From contig CAIKTR010000047.1 of assembly GCA_903830425.1 (NCBI GenBank), forward strand, positions 1-45,017: a DNA stretch of 45,017 nt, written 5' to 3'. This document shows, piece by piece, positions 1 through 7,179 of the stretch. Position numbers and translations under genes: made by a program. The first letter of the stretch is position 1. The number at the start of each line of letters is the position of its first letter. The notes under the pieces are model-generated. The model made no database searches. It was not told the DNA's origin and worked only from the letters and a program-made list of their open reading frames with translations. Origin of the DNA: an uncultured Opitutia bacterium (GTDB lineage Bacteria; Verrucomicrobiota; Verrucomicrobiia; Opitutales; Opitutaceae).

Positions 1-300
1 GAGATCCTCGCGATCACCCAGGCCGCCGCCAAGCTCGGCAACTGGCGGCTGGAGGGGGCCACGCTCTACGTCACCAAGGAGCCCTGCCCGATGTGCGCCG
101 GCGCCACCCTCATGTCCCGGCTCAAGCGCGTCTGTTATGCCGTGCCCGACCCGAAGATGGGCTGCCTCGGCGGCGCCACCGACCTCAACGCCCTCCCGCG
201 CGTGAACCACCATGTCGCCCTGACCGCCGGCGGCGTGCTCGAGCCCGAGTGCCGCGAGCTGCTCCAGGCCTTCTTCCGGCTCAAGCGCGCGGAGGAATGA
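1..300 (+). CDS. tadA: tRNA-specific adenosine deaminase, C-terminal part
   Basis: The 5' end lies outside the window. TadA deaminates A34 to inosine in the anticodon of tRNA-Arg(ACG) in the cytoplasm, using a catalytic zinc. The visible 99 residues begin at the Glu expected in the HAE motif (first codon GAG, followed by ILAI). They continue with the zinc-ligand motif PCPMCAGA (codons 28-35) and the typical DPKMGCLGG and NHH segments. The reading frame is open from base 1 to TGA at 298-300. The cytidine/deoxycytidylate deaminase fold is clear. The PCxMCAGA plus N-H-H-V pattern favours TadA over guanine or cytosine deaminases. The next gene follows after 120 bases containing an 11-base G run. 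Confidence 0.88.
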   Translation, partial: EILAITQAAAKLGNWRLEGATLYVTKEPCPMCAGATLMSRLKRVCYAVPDPKMGCLGGATDLNALPRVNHHVALTAGGVLEPECRELLQAFFRLKRAEE

Positions 301-420
301 GCGGGGCCGCGACCCGCCCCACCCGGGGGGGGGGGCCGCAATCTGCCCTCGGCAGTTGACGCTCCGACGCTCCAATGCATCAGTTGCAGCCCTTCCCACT
401 CACCCTCAACTCCTCCGACC

Positions 421-1053
<633 letters not shown>

Positions 1054-1078
1054 GCCGCCGCGCCCGCCCCGGCATCCG

Positions 1079-1104
1079 ACGCCGCGCCGCTTCCGGCGCG
1101 GCGT
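1079..1104. terminator. Hairpin between convergent sodA and tolB-like genes
   Basis: A perfect 11-bp stem (1079-1089 with 1094-1104) closes a CTTC tetraloop in the 75-base gap between two converging genes. There is no run of T on either side, so it is a candidate bidirectional or Rho-assisted terminator and not a classical intrinsic one. Confidence 0.6.
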
Positions 1105-1128
1105 TGCTGTGTCCCGGCCCGGCCGCCC

Positions 1129-2319
1129 TCAGGGCGCCGACCAGACGCTCGCCTTCATCGCCGACCCGAAACTGCGCGGGCTGATCGGCGTGCTCTTCCC
1201 CGTCTCGGTGTCCAGAATGCAGAGCACGTTGGTGCTGCGGTCGCGCGCCGTGTAGACGAGGTGGCGGCCGTCGGCGAGCCAGCTGGGCTCGATGCCGTCA
1301 AACGACGCCTTCGACACCTGCTCGCTGGTGCGCTTCGCGAGATCGAGCACCGCGATCTGAAAGCGACTGCCCGTCCTTATGGTGAAGGCGATCTTGTTCG
1401 GGTCGCCCCGGCTCCAATCCGGCTCGGCGCAGTAGCCGCTGACGCCCGCGCTCACGCGCGTCGCCGCCCCGCCCGCCGTCGACATCACGTACAGCTGCGG
1501 CCCGGGCTCCATCGCGAACACCAGCCGCGTGCCGTCCGGCGAAAAGCAGGGCGAGGACTTGACCGCGTCCGAGCGCGTCTTGCGCGAGACCTGCCGGCCC
1601 TGCGCGTTGCTGAGATAGATCTCCGGGGTGCCCTCGCCGCTGAGCACCATCGCAACCTGCCCGCCGGTGGGGCTGTAGCGCGCCCCGCTGTTGGTGCCCT
1701 TGAAGCTCACGAAGCTCGTGCGCTGGTAGGTGTTGAGGTCGATCTGGAAGATGTCGGGGAAGCCGGACTTGTAGAAGCTGGTGTAGAGCAGCCGGGAGCC
1801 GTCGGGCGACCAGCGCGGCGTGAGGGCGAACGCCCGGTCATGCGTGACCTGCGTCACCTTGCGGAAAAACAGGTCGCTCGTGTAGATCTCGTTCTTGCCC
1901 GAGCCCTCGCCGACAAACGCCAGCTTCGCGGTGAAAAACCCCTTCAGGCCCAGGCCGTTCGTCTTGACCACCGCCAGGTCCGCCGCGCGCAGCAGGGCGT
2001 CGGCCTCGTTGCGGCCGGTGGCGACCTCCGAGGCAAACGGCGTGCCCGCGACGCCCTTCGCAATGTCCACGCGCACCTGGGTGGGCGTGACCAGCGAGAA
2101 CCGGATGTCGTAGGCGTAGCCGCTGGCGGTGAGCCGGTAGCGGCCGTGGACGTGGAAGGCGCGCAGCGCGAGGTCGTTGAGCTCGGGCGTGTTGGCCGAG
2201 ACGCGGACCGGCACCGTTTTGTTTTCAGCGGTGACGGTGACTTCACCGATATTGCGCTGCGCCCGGGCGGGCGCGGCTGCGGCGGCGAGCACCAGAAGGA
2301 AAACCAGGATTTTTTGCAT
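1129..2319 (-). CDS. tolB: TolB-like beta-propeller periplasmic protein
   Basis: A 396-residue exported protein with a signal peptide (residues 1-20, cleavage after ARA). An N-terminal alpha/beta domain spans about 25-140. Five PD40/WD40-like repeats follow, seen as WSPDGSRLLYTS, YSPTGGQVAMVLS, FSPDGTRLVFAM, WSRGDPNKIAFT and WLADGRHLVYTA. TolB belongs to the Tol-Pal envelope complex, and the domain order matches TolB. It is slightly shorter than the roughly 430-residue proteobacterial form. No tolA, tolQ, tolR or pal gene is adjacent, so the Tol role is inferred from the fold; other exported propeller proteins look similar. It is transcribed divergently from mrp across a 105-base gap that holds a likely promoter. 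Confidence 0.8.
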   Translation of the reverse strand: MQKILVFLLVLAAAAAPARAQRNIGEVTVTAENKTVPVRVSANTPELNDLALRAFHVHGRYRLTASGYAYDIRFSLVTPTQVRVDIAKGVAGTPFASEVATGRNEADALLRAADLAVVKTNGLGLKGFFTAKLAFVGEGSGKNEIYTSDLFFRKVTQVTHDRAFALTPRWSPDGSRLLYTSFYKSGFPDIFQIDLNTYQRTSFVSFKGTNSGARYSPTGGQVAMVLSGEGTPEIYLSNAQGRQVSRKTRSDAVKSSPCFSPDGTRLVFAMEPGPQLYVMSTAGGAATRVSAGVSGYCAEPDWSRGDPNKIAFTIRTGSRFQIAVLDLAKRTSEQVSKASFDGIEPSWLADGRHLVYTARDRSTNVLCILDTETGKSTPISPRSFGSAMKASVWSAP

Positions 2320-2360
2320 GGGAGAAAGGGGGGATTAAAGCGGGGAGGGACCGGCATTTC

Positions 2361-2387
2361 TATTTACACGCCGACCGCGCATAACAA
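2361..2387 (-). promoter_or_regulatory. Putative promoter for the tolB-like gene
   Basis: Read on the minus strand, TTGTTA (2387-2382) is followed after 15 bases by TAAATA (2366-2361). This is an AT-rich island in very GC-rich DNA, about 40 bases before the start codon. The spacer is shorter than the ideal 17 bases. The same arrangement occurs at 44304-44330. Confidence 0.4.
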
Positions 2388-2424
2388 CTTTATTTCCCGG
2401 CCGCCGGCCAAAATCTCCCTCCCC

Positions 2425-3489
2425 GTGACTCCCGACGAACTCAAAGAACACCTCAAGCAAGTTAAATATCCCGGCTTCAGCCGCGACATCGTGTCGTTCG
2501 GGCTGGTCCGCAGCGCGGCGCTCGTCGACGGCACGGCCCGGGTCTCCCTGGCCATCACCACCAGCGACCCGAAGGTCCCGTTGCACCTCAAGCGCGAGGT
2601 CGACCAGTGCCTGCGCGCGCTCCCCGGGGTGCAGGCGACCGCCATCGACATCGCCGTCACCGCCCCCAAGAGCCCCACCCCCGCCCCCGCCGCGGGCGGC
2701 GCCGGCGCCCCCCCGGGCATCAAGCACTCCATCGCCATCGCCTCCGGCAAGGGCGGCGTCGGCAAGAGCACCTTCGCCGTCAACCTCGCCTGCGCCCTGG
2801 CCCAGCTGGCCAGCGCCGCCGGCCGCCCCGGCCGGATCGGGCTGATGGACTGCGACATCTACGGCCCCAGCGTGCCGCTGATGATGGGGCTGCAGGGCCG
2901 GCCCGAGGTCGACGGCGACTCCCTCGTCCCGATGGAGCGCCACGGCGTGAAGGTGATGAGCATGGGATTTCTGGTGGACGAGAACACCCCGGTCGTCTGG
3001 CGCGGCCCGATGATCATGAAGACGATCCAGCAGTTCGTCCAAAACGTGCGGTGGGGCGAGCTCGACGTGCTGCTCGTGGACCTGCCGCCGGGCACCGGCG
3101 ACGCGCAGCTTTCCCTGGTGCAGACCCTCCCGCTCGACGGGGCGGTGCTGGTCACGACCCCCCAGCCCGCCGCCACCAATGTCGCGCGCAAGGGCGGCCT
3201 GATGTTCCAGAAGGTCAACGTCCCGCTGCTCGGCGTGGCGGAGAACATGAGCTGGTTCGTGGACCCCGCCGGCCAGCGGCACGCGCTGTTCGGCTCCGGC
3301 GGCGGCCTCCTCACGGCGGAGAAGCTCGGCACCATCCTCCTCGGGCAGGTCCCGCTGATCGGCGCGATCCGCGAGGGCGGCGACGCCGGCCTCCCCATCG
3401 TCGTGAGCACCCCGCAGAGTCCGGCGGCCGACACGTTCCGGACCATCGCGCAGGCCCTGCTCGACCGCCTAGCCCAGCCGCGCGCGTGA
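2425..3489 (+). CDS. mrp: Mrp/NBP35-type P-loop ATPase (Fe-S carrier family) lacking CxxC
   Basis: A 354-residue cytoplasmic protein with two parts. Residues 1-80 form a MIP18-like (DUF59) domain. From about residue 100 comes a ParA/MinD-type ATPase with the deviant Walker A GKGGVGKST (108-116), DCDIYGPSVP (142-151) and DLPPGTGD (219-226). Family members such as ApbC carry [4Fe-4S] clusters to target proteins. At the usual cluster site (MSxFxCPxCG) this protein reads MSWFVDPAGQRHALFG, so both cysteines are gone. The start is a GTG, because the open frame upstream has no ATG and runs through the tolB promoter. No Shine-Dalgarno sequence is present. Family assignment is firm; retention of Fe-S transfer is doubtful. 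Confidence 0.9.
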   Translation: MTPDELKEHLKQVKYPGFSRDIVSFGLVRSAALVDGTARVSLAITTSDPKVPLHLKREVDQCLRALPGVQATAIDIAVTAPKSPTPAPAAGGAGAPPGIKHSIAIASGKGGVGKSTFAVNLACALAQLASAAGRPGRIGLMDCDIYGPSVPLMMGLQGRPEVDGDSLVPMERHGVKVMSMGFLVDENTPVVWRGPMIMKTIQQFVQNVRWGELDVLLVDLPPGTGDAQLSLVQTLPLDGAVLVTTPQPAATNVARKGGLMFQKVNVPLLGVAENMSWFVDPAGQRHALFGSGGGLLTAEKLGTILLGQVPLIGAIREGGDAGLPIVVSTPQSPAADTFRTIAQALLDRLAQPRA

Positions 3490-3561
3490 CCCGGGAGGAA
3501 ATTGCAGGCATTGACACCCATCGCCGCCTCGCTCTCATCTTTTCCCGCGTCGATCAGCTGC

Positions 3562-3810
3562 ATGACTTCCACGGCCCAAGAACCCGCGACCAACCGCGAA
3601 TTCGTCAAACAATCCAGCCTCTACCAGGAATTCCTGGCCGAGCGGGAGGAGATCTTGAAGCACAAGTGGCTGGAATCCGAGCGGCTCGGCTACGACATCG
3701 GGTTCGAGCGGGCCCTGCTGGATTGGATCCGCAAGCATCGCGAGAGCTGGCGCGCCGCGCGCCGCCAGCAGGTGGCCGCCCACGCCGGGGCCGCCGAGAA
3801 GCGGGCCTGA
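3562..3810 (+). CDS. Small conserved cytoplasmic protein of unknown function
   Basis: An 82-residue, highly charged and apparently soluble protein. Its core (EFLAEREEILKHKWLESE, then LGYDIGFERALLDW and a basic tail) looks like a conserved bacterial small-protein family that I cannot name with certainty. It is predicted mostly helical, with no signal or membrane segment. The ATG at 3562 was chosen because the preceding 20 codons look non-coding. TTG codons at 3502 and 3511 in the same frame sit behind a GGAGG at 3494-3498, with poor spacing (3 and 12 bases), and cannot be excluded. It follows mrp by 72 bases and may be cotranscribed with it. Confidence 0.7.
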   Translation: MTSTAQEPATNREFVKQSSLYQEFLAEREEILKHKWLESERLGYDIGFERALLDWIRKHRESWRAARRQQVAAHAGAAEKRA

Positions 3811-3842
3811 GCCGGCCGGTCGACCCGCCCCCAGCGGGCAAC

Positions 3843-3868
3843 AAAAAAGCCGGACCCGCAGGTCCGGC
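3843..3868 (-). terminator. Intrinsic terminator of rpmG
   Basis: A perfect 8-bp stem (3849-3856 with 3861-3868), tetraloop CGCA, followed on the minus strand by six T (3848-3843). It lies 32 bases beyond the rpmG stop codon and is correctly oriented for that transcript. Confidence 0.9.
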
Positions 3869-3899
3869 TCGGAAAAGGAGGCGGTGCCGCGTCCGACCC

Positions 3900-4064
3900 T
3901 TACTTGATCTCCTTGTGCAGGGTGTGGCGCTTGAGGAAGGGATTGTACTTCTTCTTCTCGATGCGCTCGGTGACGGTTTTCTTGTTCCGCTTGGTCAGAT
4001 AGCGGGAGACGGGCTTGCCCTCTTTCTTGGCTTCAGTGCATTCCAGGGTGACGGTTTCGTTCAT
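3900..4064 (-). CDS. rpmG: 50S ribosomal protein L33
   Basis: A 54-residue basic protein, a structural component of the large ribosomal subunit near the E site. It contains [20 protein letters not shown] and ends with the conserved [15 protein letters not shown]. Only one cysteine is present, so this is the zinc-independent (C-minus) form of L33; the CxxC pairs of the zinc form are replaced. The ATG has an A/T-rich leader (TTTAAAA) and no Shine-Dalgarno sequence. It lies 67 bases downstream of the diadenylate cyclase gene on the same strand and is followed by a strong intrinsic terminator. It may be cotranscribed with that gene or have its own promoter in the AT-rich stretch at about 4065-4090. 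Confidence 0.95.
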   Translation of the reverse strand: MNETVTLECTEAKKEGKPVSRYLTKRNKKTVTERIEKKKYNPFLKRHTLHKEIK

Positions 4065-4131
4065 GAGTTTTAAATGGTTGAGGGGTCAGAACAAAGGCCC
4101 GGCCCGGGCGGCGCAACCCCAAAGTGGCCGG

Positions 4132-5475
4132 CTAGCGCCGCTTCTCCGTCAGGGGCAGCATCACCCCGCGCCGGAAGAGCGTCACCTGGCCGGTGCTCGA
4201 TGACACCACGATGGCGATGCAGTTGGCGGCCAGGCTGATGGCCGCCGCCGCCGCATGCCGGCTGCCCAGCCCGCTCGGGAGCGAATGATCGCTGTCCGTC
4301 GCCTGGATCAGGCTGCCCGCGGACTCCACCACCCCATCGCCCCGGATCACAAAGGCCCCGTCAATCGAGGAAAACTCCTTCACGGTCTCGTCCATGAACG
4401 GATTGAGGATGTTGCGGTCCTCCTCCTTGTAGCCGTAAAAGGGGTTCAGCACGAGCGGCTTGGTGTACGCATCGACCTTCTCGATGTCGCCCACGACAAA
4501 CAGGCACCCCACCGGCCGGCCCTCGCGGCCCTCGACCGCCAGCTCGGTGGCGACCGCGATGACCCGCTCCAGGACCTCGGGCTTCACGTCGGCGGGCAGG
4601 AGGTCGGCCGTCTGGCCCGTGAGCAGCGTCTGGAACTCGCGCTCCACGTCCACCACCACCAGCGTGTCGAACTGGTTGCTCCCCGTCATGCCGCCGACGC
4701 AGCAGATGCGGTCGGTGAAGGCGATGACCCCGCGGGTGAGCGCCACCAGCATGGCGCTGCGGAGCTGGGCCAGCCGCTGGCTGGAAAACGAGCGCACCTG
4801 GATGGTCTCGGCAAACGTGTCCTGGTCCTCGCTGGGCTCGATCGGATTGCGCGTGACGAGGATGGTCTTGAGCCTGGAGCGCACGGTGCCGGACTCGATG
4901 CCGCCGATGAAGGTGTCGCCAAACACCATGATCGCCCCGCAGTCCGCGCCGCGGGCCACCCGCTCCGCCTCGCGGAACATGAGCCGGTTGACGCGGTTCT
5001 GCTGGGTCTGCACCGGGCGGATCCCGCCGAAGCCGCCGATCAGCCGCTCGTGGAGGGCGTCCAGGTCGGGGGCCGAGACCAGCTTGTCGACCAGCTCGGG
5101 CTCCTTGACCTGCCGGGCGATGGACGCGAGCACCTGCAGGTAGTCGCGCGCCCGGTCGCCCGCGATGAGCATGACGATGAGGTGCACCCGCTCGTCGCCC
5201 ACGGCGCCGTCATGGCGGACGCCCACGCGGCTCCGGCCAATCGCGAGCACGTAGCGCCGGCGCATCTTCACCCGGACGTGCGGCAGGGCGACCCCCAGGC
5301 CGAGGTAGGTCGTCATCGTGCTCTCGCGGGCCAGCAGGCCCCGGAGCAGCGCCTCGGGCTTCAGGTCGGGGAAGCGCTCGACGGAGACCGCCAGCAGCTC
5401 CTGCAGCGCCCCCTCGAGGTCCAGGCTCCGCAGGTCGATGATCCGGCTGCGGGAAATGATCTTGTCGAGTCGCAT
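4132..5475 (-). CDS. PTS EIIA-like / diadenylate cyclase (DAC, DisA_N) fusion protein
   Basis: A 447-residue soluble protein with three parts. Residues 1-150 resemble a type-2 PTS EIIA (PtsN/fructose type) domain with a candidate phospho-accepting His66 in GVALPHVRV. Residues 160-290 resemble the pyruvate-kinase-C-like alpha/beta domain described in front of archaeal DacZ cyclases (GADCGAIMVFGDTF, GVIAFTDRICCVGG). Residues 300-440 are a DAC domain with the DGA motif (372-374), the RH(A) counterpart of RHR at SRHAAA (405-410), and the IAIVVSSSTG strand. DAC domains make cyclic di-AMP from two ATP. The layout suggests that second-messenger synthesis is tuned by a phosphotransfer or nutrient signal. 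No membrane segment is seen, unlike CdaA. Domain calls are by motif; His66 phosphorylation is inferred. Confidence 0.85.
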   Translation of the reverse strand: MRLDKIISRSRIIDLRSLDLEGALQELLAVSVERFPDLKPEALLRGLLARESTMTTYLGLGVALPHVRVKMRRRYVLAIGRSRVGVRHDGAVGDERVHLIVMLIAGDRARDYLQVLASIARQVKEPELVDKLVSAPDLDALHERLIGGFGGIRPVQTQQNRVNRLMFREAERVARGADCGAIMVFGDTFIGGIESGTVRSRLKTILVTRNPIEPSEDQDTFAETIQVRSFSSQRLAQLRSAMLVALTRGVIAFTDRICCVGGMTGSNQFDTLVVVDVEREFQTLLTGQTADLLPADVKPEVLERVIAVATELAVEGREGRPVGCLFVVGDIEKVDAYTKPLVLNPFYGYKEEDRNILNPFMDETVKEFSSIDGAFVIRGDGVVESAGSLIQATDSDHSLPSGLGSRHAAAAAISLAANCIAIVVSSSTGQVTLFRRGVMLPLTEKRR

Positions 5476-5488
5476 GGTCTAGTGGGCC

Positions 5489-5507
5489 CCGCCGCGGGGG
5501 GCGGCGG
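5489..5507 (-). promoter_or_regulatory. Leader hairpin of the diadenylate cyclase gene
   Basis: A perfect 7-bp GC stem (5489-5495 with 5501-5507) around a five-base loop, ending 13 bases before the start codon. It could mask the start or end the nuoA transcript, but it has no T run. In such GC-rich DNA chance hairpins are common. Confidence 0.3.
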
Positions 5508-5597
5508 CGCGCGGGCAACGGACGGGGCGGGCCGGGAGACGAGGCATCGGGAGGGTCAGGTTGGGCGGTGGCTCCCGCGGCTCAGCTCGCGCCGGCC

Positions 5598-5972
5598 TCA
5601 CGGCTCCCATTCCAGCGCGCCCTTCTTGATTTCGTAGACCAGGCCGAGCACGAGGACCCCGAGGAAGAACAGGATCGGGCCGAGGATGGGGATGTGCTGC
5701 GCGAGAAACTCGCGGTAGATGAAGGTCCACGGCACGAGGATGACGACCTCCAGGTCGAACAGCATGAAGAGCAGCGCGGTCAGGAAGAACTTCACCGAGA
5801 ACCGGGTGTGGAGCAGGCCCTCGGCGCGCACGCCGCACTCGTAGGCCGAGTCCTTGATCGGGCCGCCCCGGCTGCGCTGGCCGAGGGCATGGCTCGCGCC
5901 GATGATCAGCGCGGTAATGCCCGCCGCGAGCGCGGCCTGGATCAGAAAGGGGAGATAGGCGGCGGAGGTCAT
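5598..5972 (-). CDS. nuoA: NADH-quinone oxidoreductase subunit A
   Basis: A 124-residue inner-membrane subunit of respiratory complex I, with three transmembrane helices (about 8-28, 62-84 and 92-113). The family signature is clear: KDSAYECGVRAEG in the quinone-site loop, then TRFSVKFFLTALLFMLFDLE and PWTF. The conserved Cys (YECG) and the acidic FDLE residues are present. The length is normal. The gene stands alone: no nuoB, nuoC or nuoD follows on this strand, whereas nuoA normally opens the nuo operon. The remaining subunits must be encoded elsewhere. The leader contains no Shine-Dalgarno sequence. Confidence 0.95.
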   Translation of the reverse strand: MTSAAYLPFLIQAALAAGITALIIGASHALGQRSRGGPIKDSAYECGVRAEGLLHTRFSVKFFLTALLFMLFDLEVVILVPWTFIYREFLAQHIPILGPILFFLGVLVLGLVYEIKKGALEWEP

Positions 5973-5991
5973 GACGGACTAGAATGGGGCG

Positions 5992-6007
5992 CAGCGGCGC
6001 GCCGCTG
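5992..6007. repeat. Perfect 16-base palindrome upstream of nuoA
   Basis: CAGCGGCG/CGCCGCTG occupies 5992-6007, in the 45-base gap between the DUF362-like gene and nuoA. It lies 20 bases before the nuoA start. It may be an operator or a hairpin; no T run follows. Confidence 0.4.
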
Positions 6008-6017
6008 ACAAGCGGTT

Positions 6018-7067
6018 TTATTTCACCACCGGGATGAATTTCGCGGACGCGATGTGGGTCGAGCCCACGCCCAGCGTCTCGGCGAACTCGAGGGTGCGGA
6101 TCTCCTCGGAGATCGGCTCGAAGCCGGACTGCTTCCGCAGGCCGTTGATCCGGCTGCGCATCAGGGAGTCAAGCAGCACCGGGTCGGTGCTCAGCCAGAG
6201 CAGCGGCTCCGACGCCGAGTAGAGCGAGTTGAAGTAGGGCCCGCCGATGAACTGGTAGTGTTCCAGGCTCACCAGCGAGAACATCCAGGTCTGCCGCAGC
6301 TCGGGGATGGCGCTCATCTCGGCGACGGCCGCGGGGGCGTTGGCGGGCGAGCGGAAGAAGCGGCCGGTGTTGGAGGCGTTCCACAGCGTGGCGTTCACCA
6401 GGGCCCCGTTCACCCCCAGCATCGGGTGGTCGGTGTAGACCGGCAGGTTGATCCAGAAGTCGGCGTCGAGAAACAGCGGCGTGGCGAGGAAGCTCTTGCG
6501 ATCCTCGTCCTTGGTCGAGTGGTTCGGAAAATCCTTCGTCTGCTGCTCCGCCAGGATCGGGTCGAACCGCTGCGGCAGCGGGCTGTCGTAGAACCAGACC
6601 GGATCGTAGAACTTGCCCGTCTCGAGCACGAAGACCTTGTGCCCCTGGAAGGGCGTCTCCCCCGTCACCAGCGACGGCAGGTAGCCGGTCATGCGCAGCC
6701 GCAGCTGGTTGAGGCCGACCAAAAAGATGTTCCCCGGCTCGAATCCCCGGCGCACCAGCGCGGCGATGACCGCCTTCACCAGCGGCACGGGCGTGGCCAT
6801 GCCGGGGCCGGAATCGGTGTAGATTTTCAGGCCGGCCTTTTTCTTCAGGCCCGGCACCAGCTTCTTCCCCGACGTCGCCTCGAAGCGCGCGATCAGCGCC
6901 TCGACATCCTGGGCGTAGGTCGCGTCGTCAAACGCCGTGAGCTGGGCCTGCCAGACCGGCTCGTTCGAGGGCGTCCGCGGCACGGCCACCTCGGCGCCGC
7001 CCACCGGGAGCAGCGGAAGGACGACGGCGGCCGCGGCCAGGATAAACGAGGGGGAGAGGAGGCGCAT
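6018..7067 (-). CDS. Exported DUF362-like protein
   Basis: A 349-residue protein with an N-terminal signal peptide (hydrophobic residues 6-20, likely cleavage near GGA). The body has features recalled from DUF362 proteins: PLVKAVIAALVRRGFEPGNI, a WINLPVYTDHPMLGVNGALVN segment resembling the conserved peptide around the family's HxxxG site, and a C-terminal sLLDSLMRSRINGLR stretch. DUF362 proteins have no firm biochemical role; some are linked to ferredoxins, but no cysteine cluster is visible here. The start at 7067 was chosen because the 74 codons upstream are basic, lack a signal and cross the dnaG promoter region. It is divergent from dnaG. Confidence 0.7.
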   Translation of the reverse strand: MRLLSPSFILAAAAVVLPLLPVGGAEVAVPRTPSNEPVWQAQLTAFDDATYAQDVEALIARFEATSGKKLVPGLKKKAGLKIYTDSGPGMATPVPLVKAVIAALVRRGFEPGNIFLVGLNQLRLRMTGYLPSLVTGETPFQGHKVFVLETGKFYDPVWFYDSPLPQRFDPILAEQQTKDFPNHSTKDEDRKSFLATPLFLDADFWINLPVYTDHPMLGVNGALVNATLWNASNTGRFFRSPANAPAAVAEMSAIPELRQTWMFSLVSLEHYQFIGGPYFNSLYSASEPLLWLSTDPVLLDSLMRSRINGLRKQSGFEPISEEIRTLEFAETLGVGSTHIASAKFIPVVK

Positions 7068-7122
7068 AGGATGAGATGAGTCGCCCAAAAACCGGCAATG
7101 TTTCCTCGGCGAGCCGCGAAAC

Positions 7123-7128
7123 TTGACA
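7123..7128 (+). promoter_or_regulatory. Putative -35 element for dnaG-rpoD
   Basis: A perfect TTGACA stands 52 bases before the dnaG start, in the divergent gap 7068-7179. No good TATAAT-like box follows at 17 bases (AAAGTG), so the promoter call is tentative. Confidence 0.35.
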
Positions 7129-7179
7129 GTCTCCCCGCTGGGTTGAAAGTGCATTCTTCGCGCGCCCCCCGCCCCGCCC

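Noticed and set aside
1261-2424. N-terminal extension of the mrp reading frame
   Set aside because: The open frame lies antisense to the tolB-like gene and is low complexity; the MIP18 domain begins right after the GTG at 2425.
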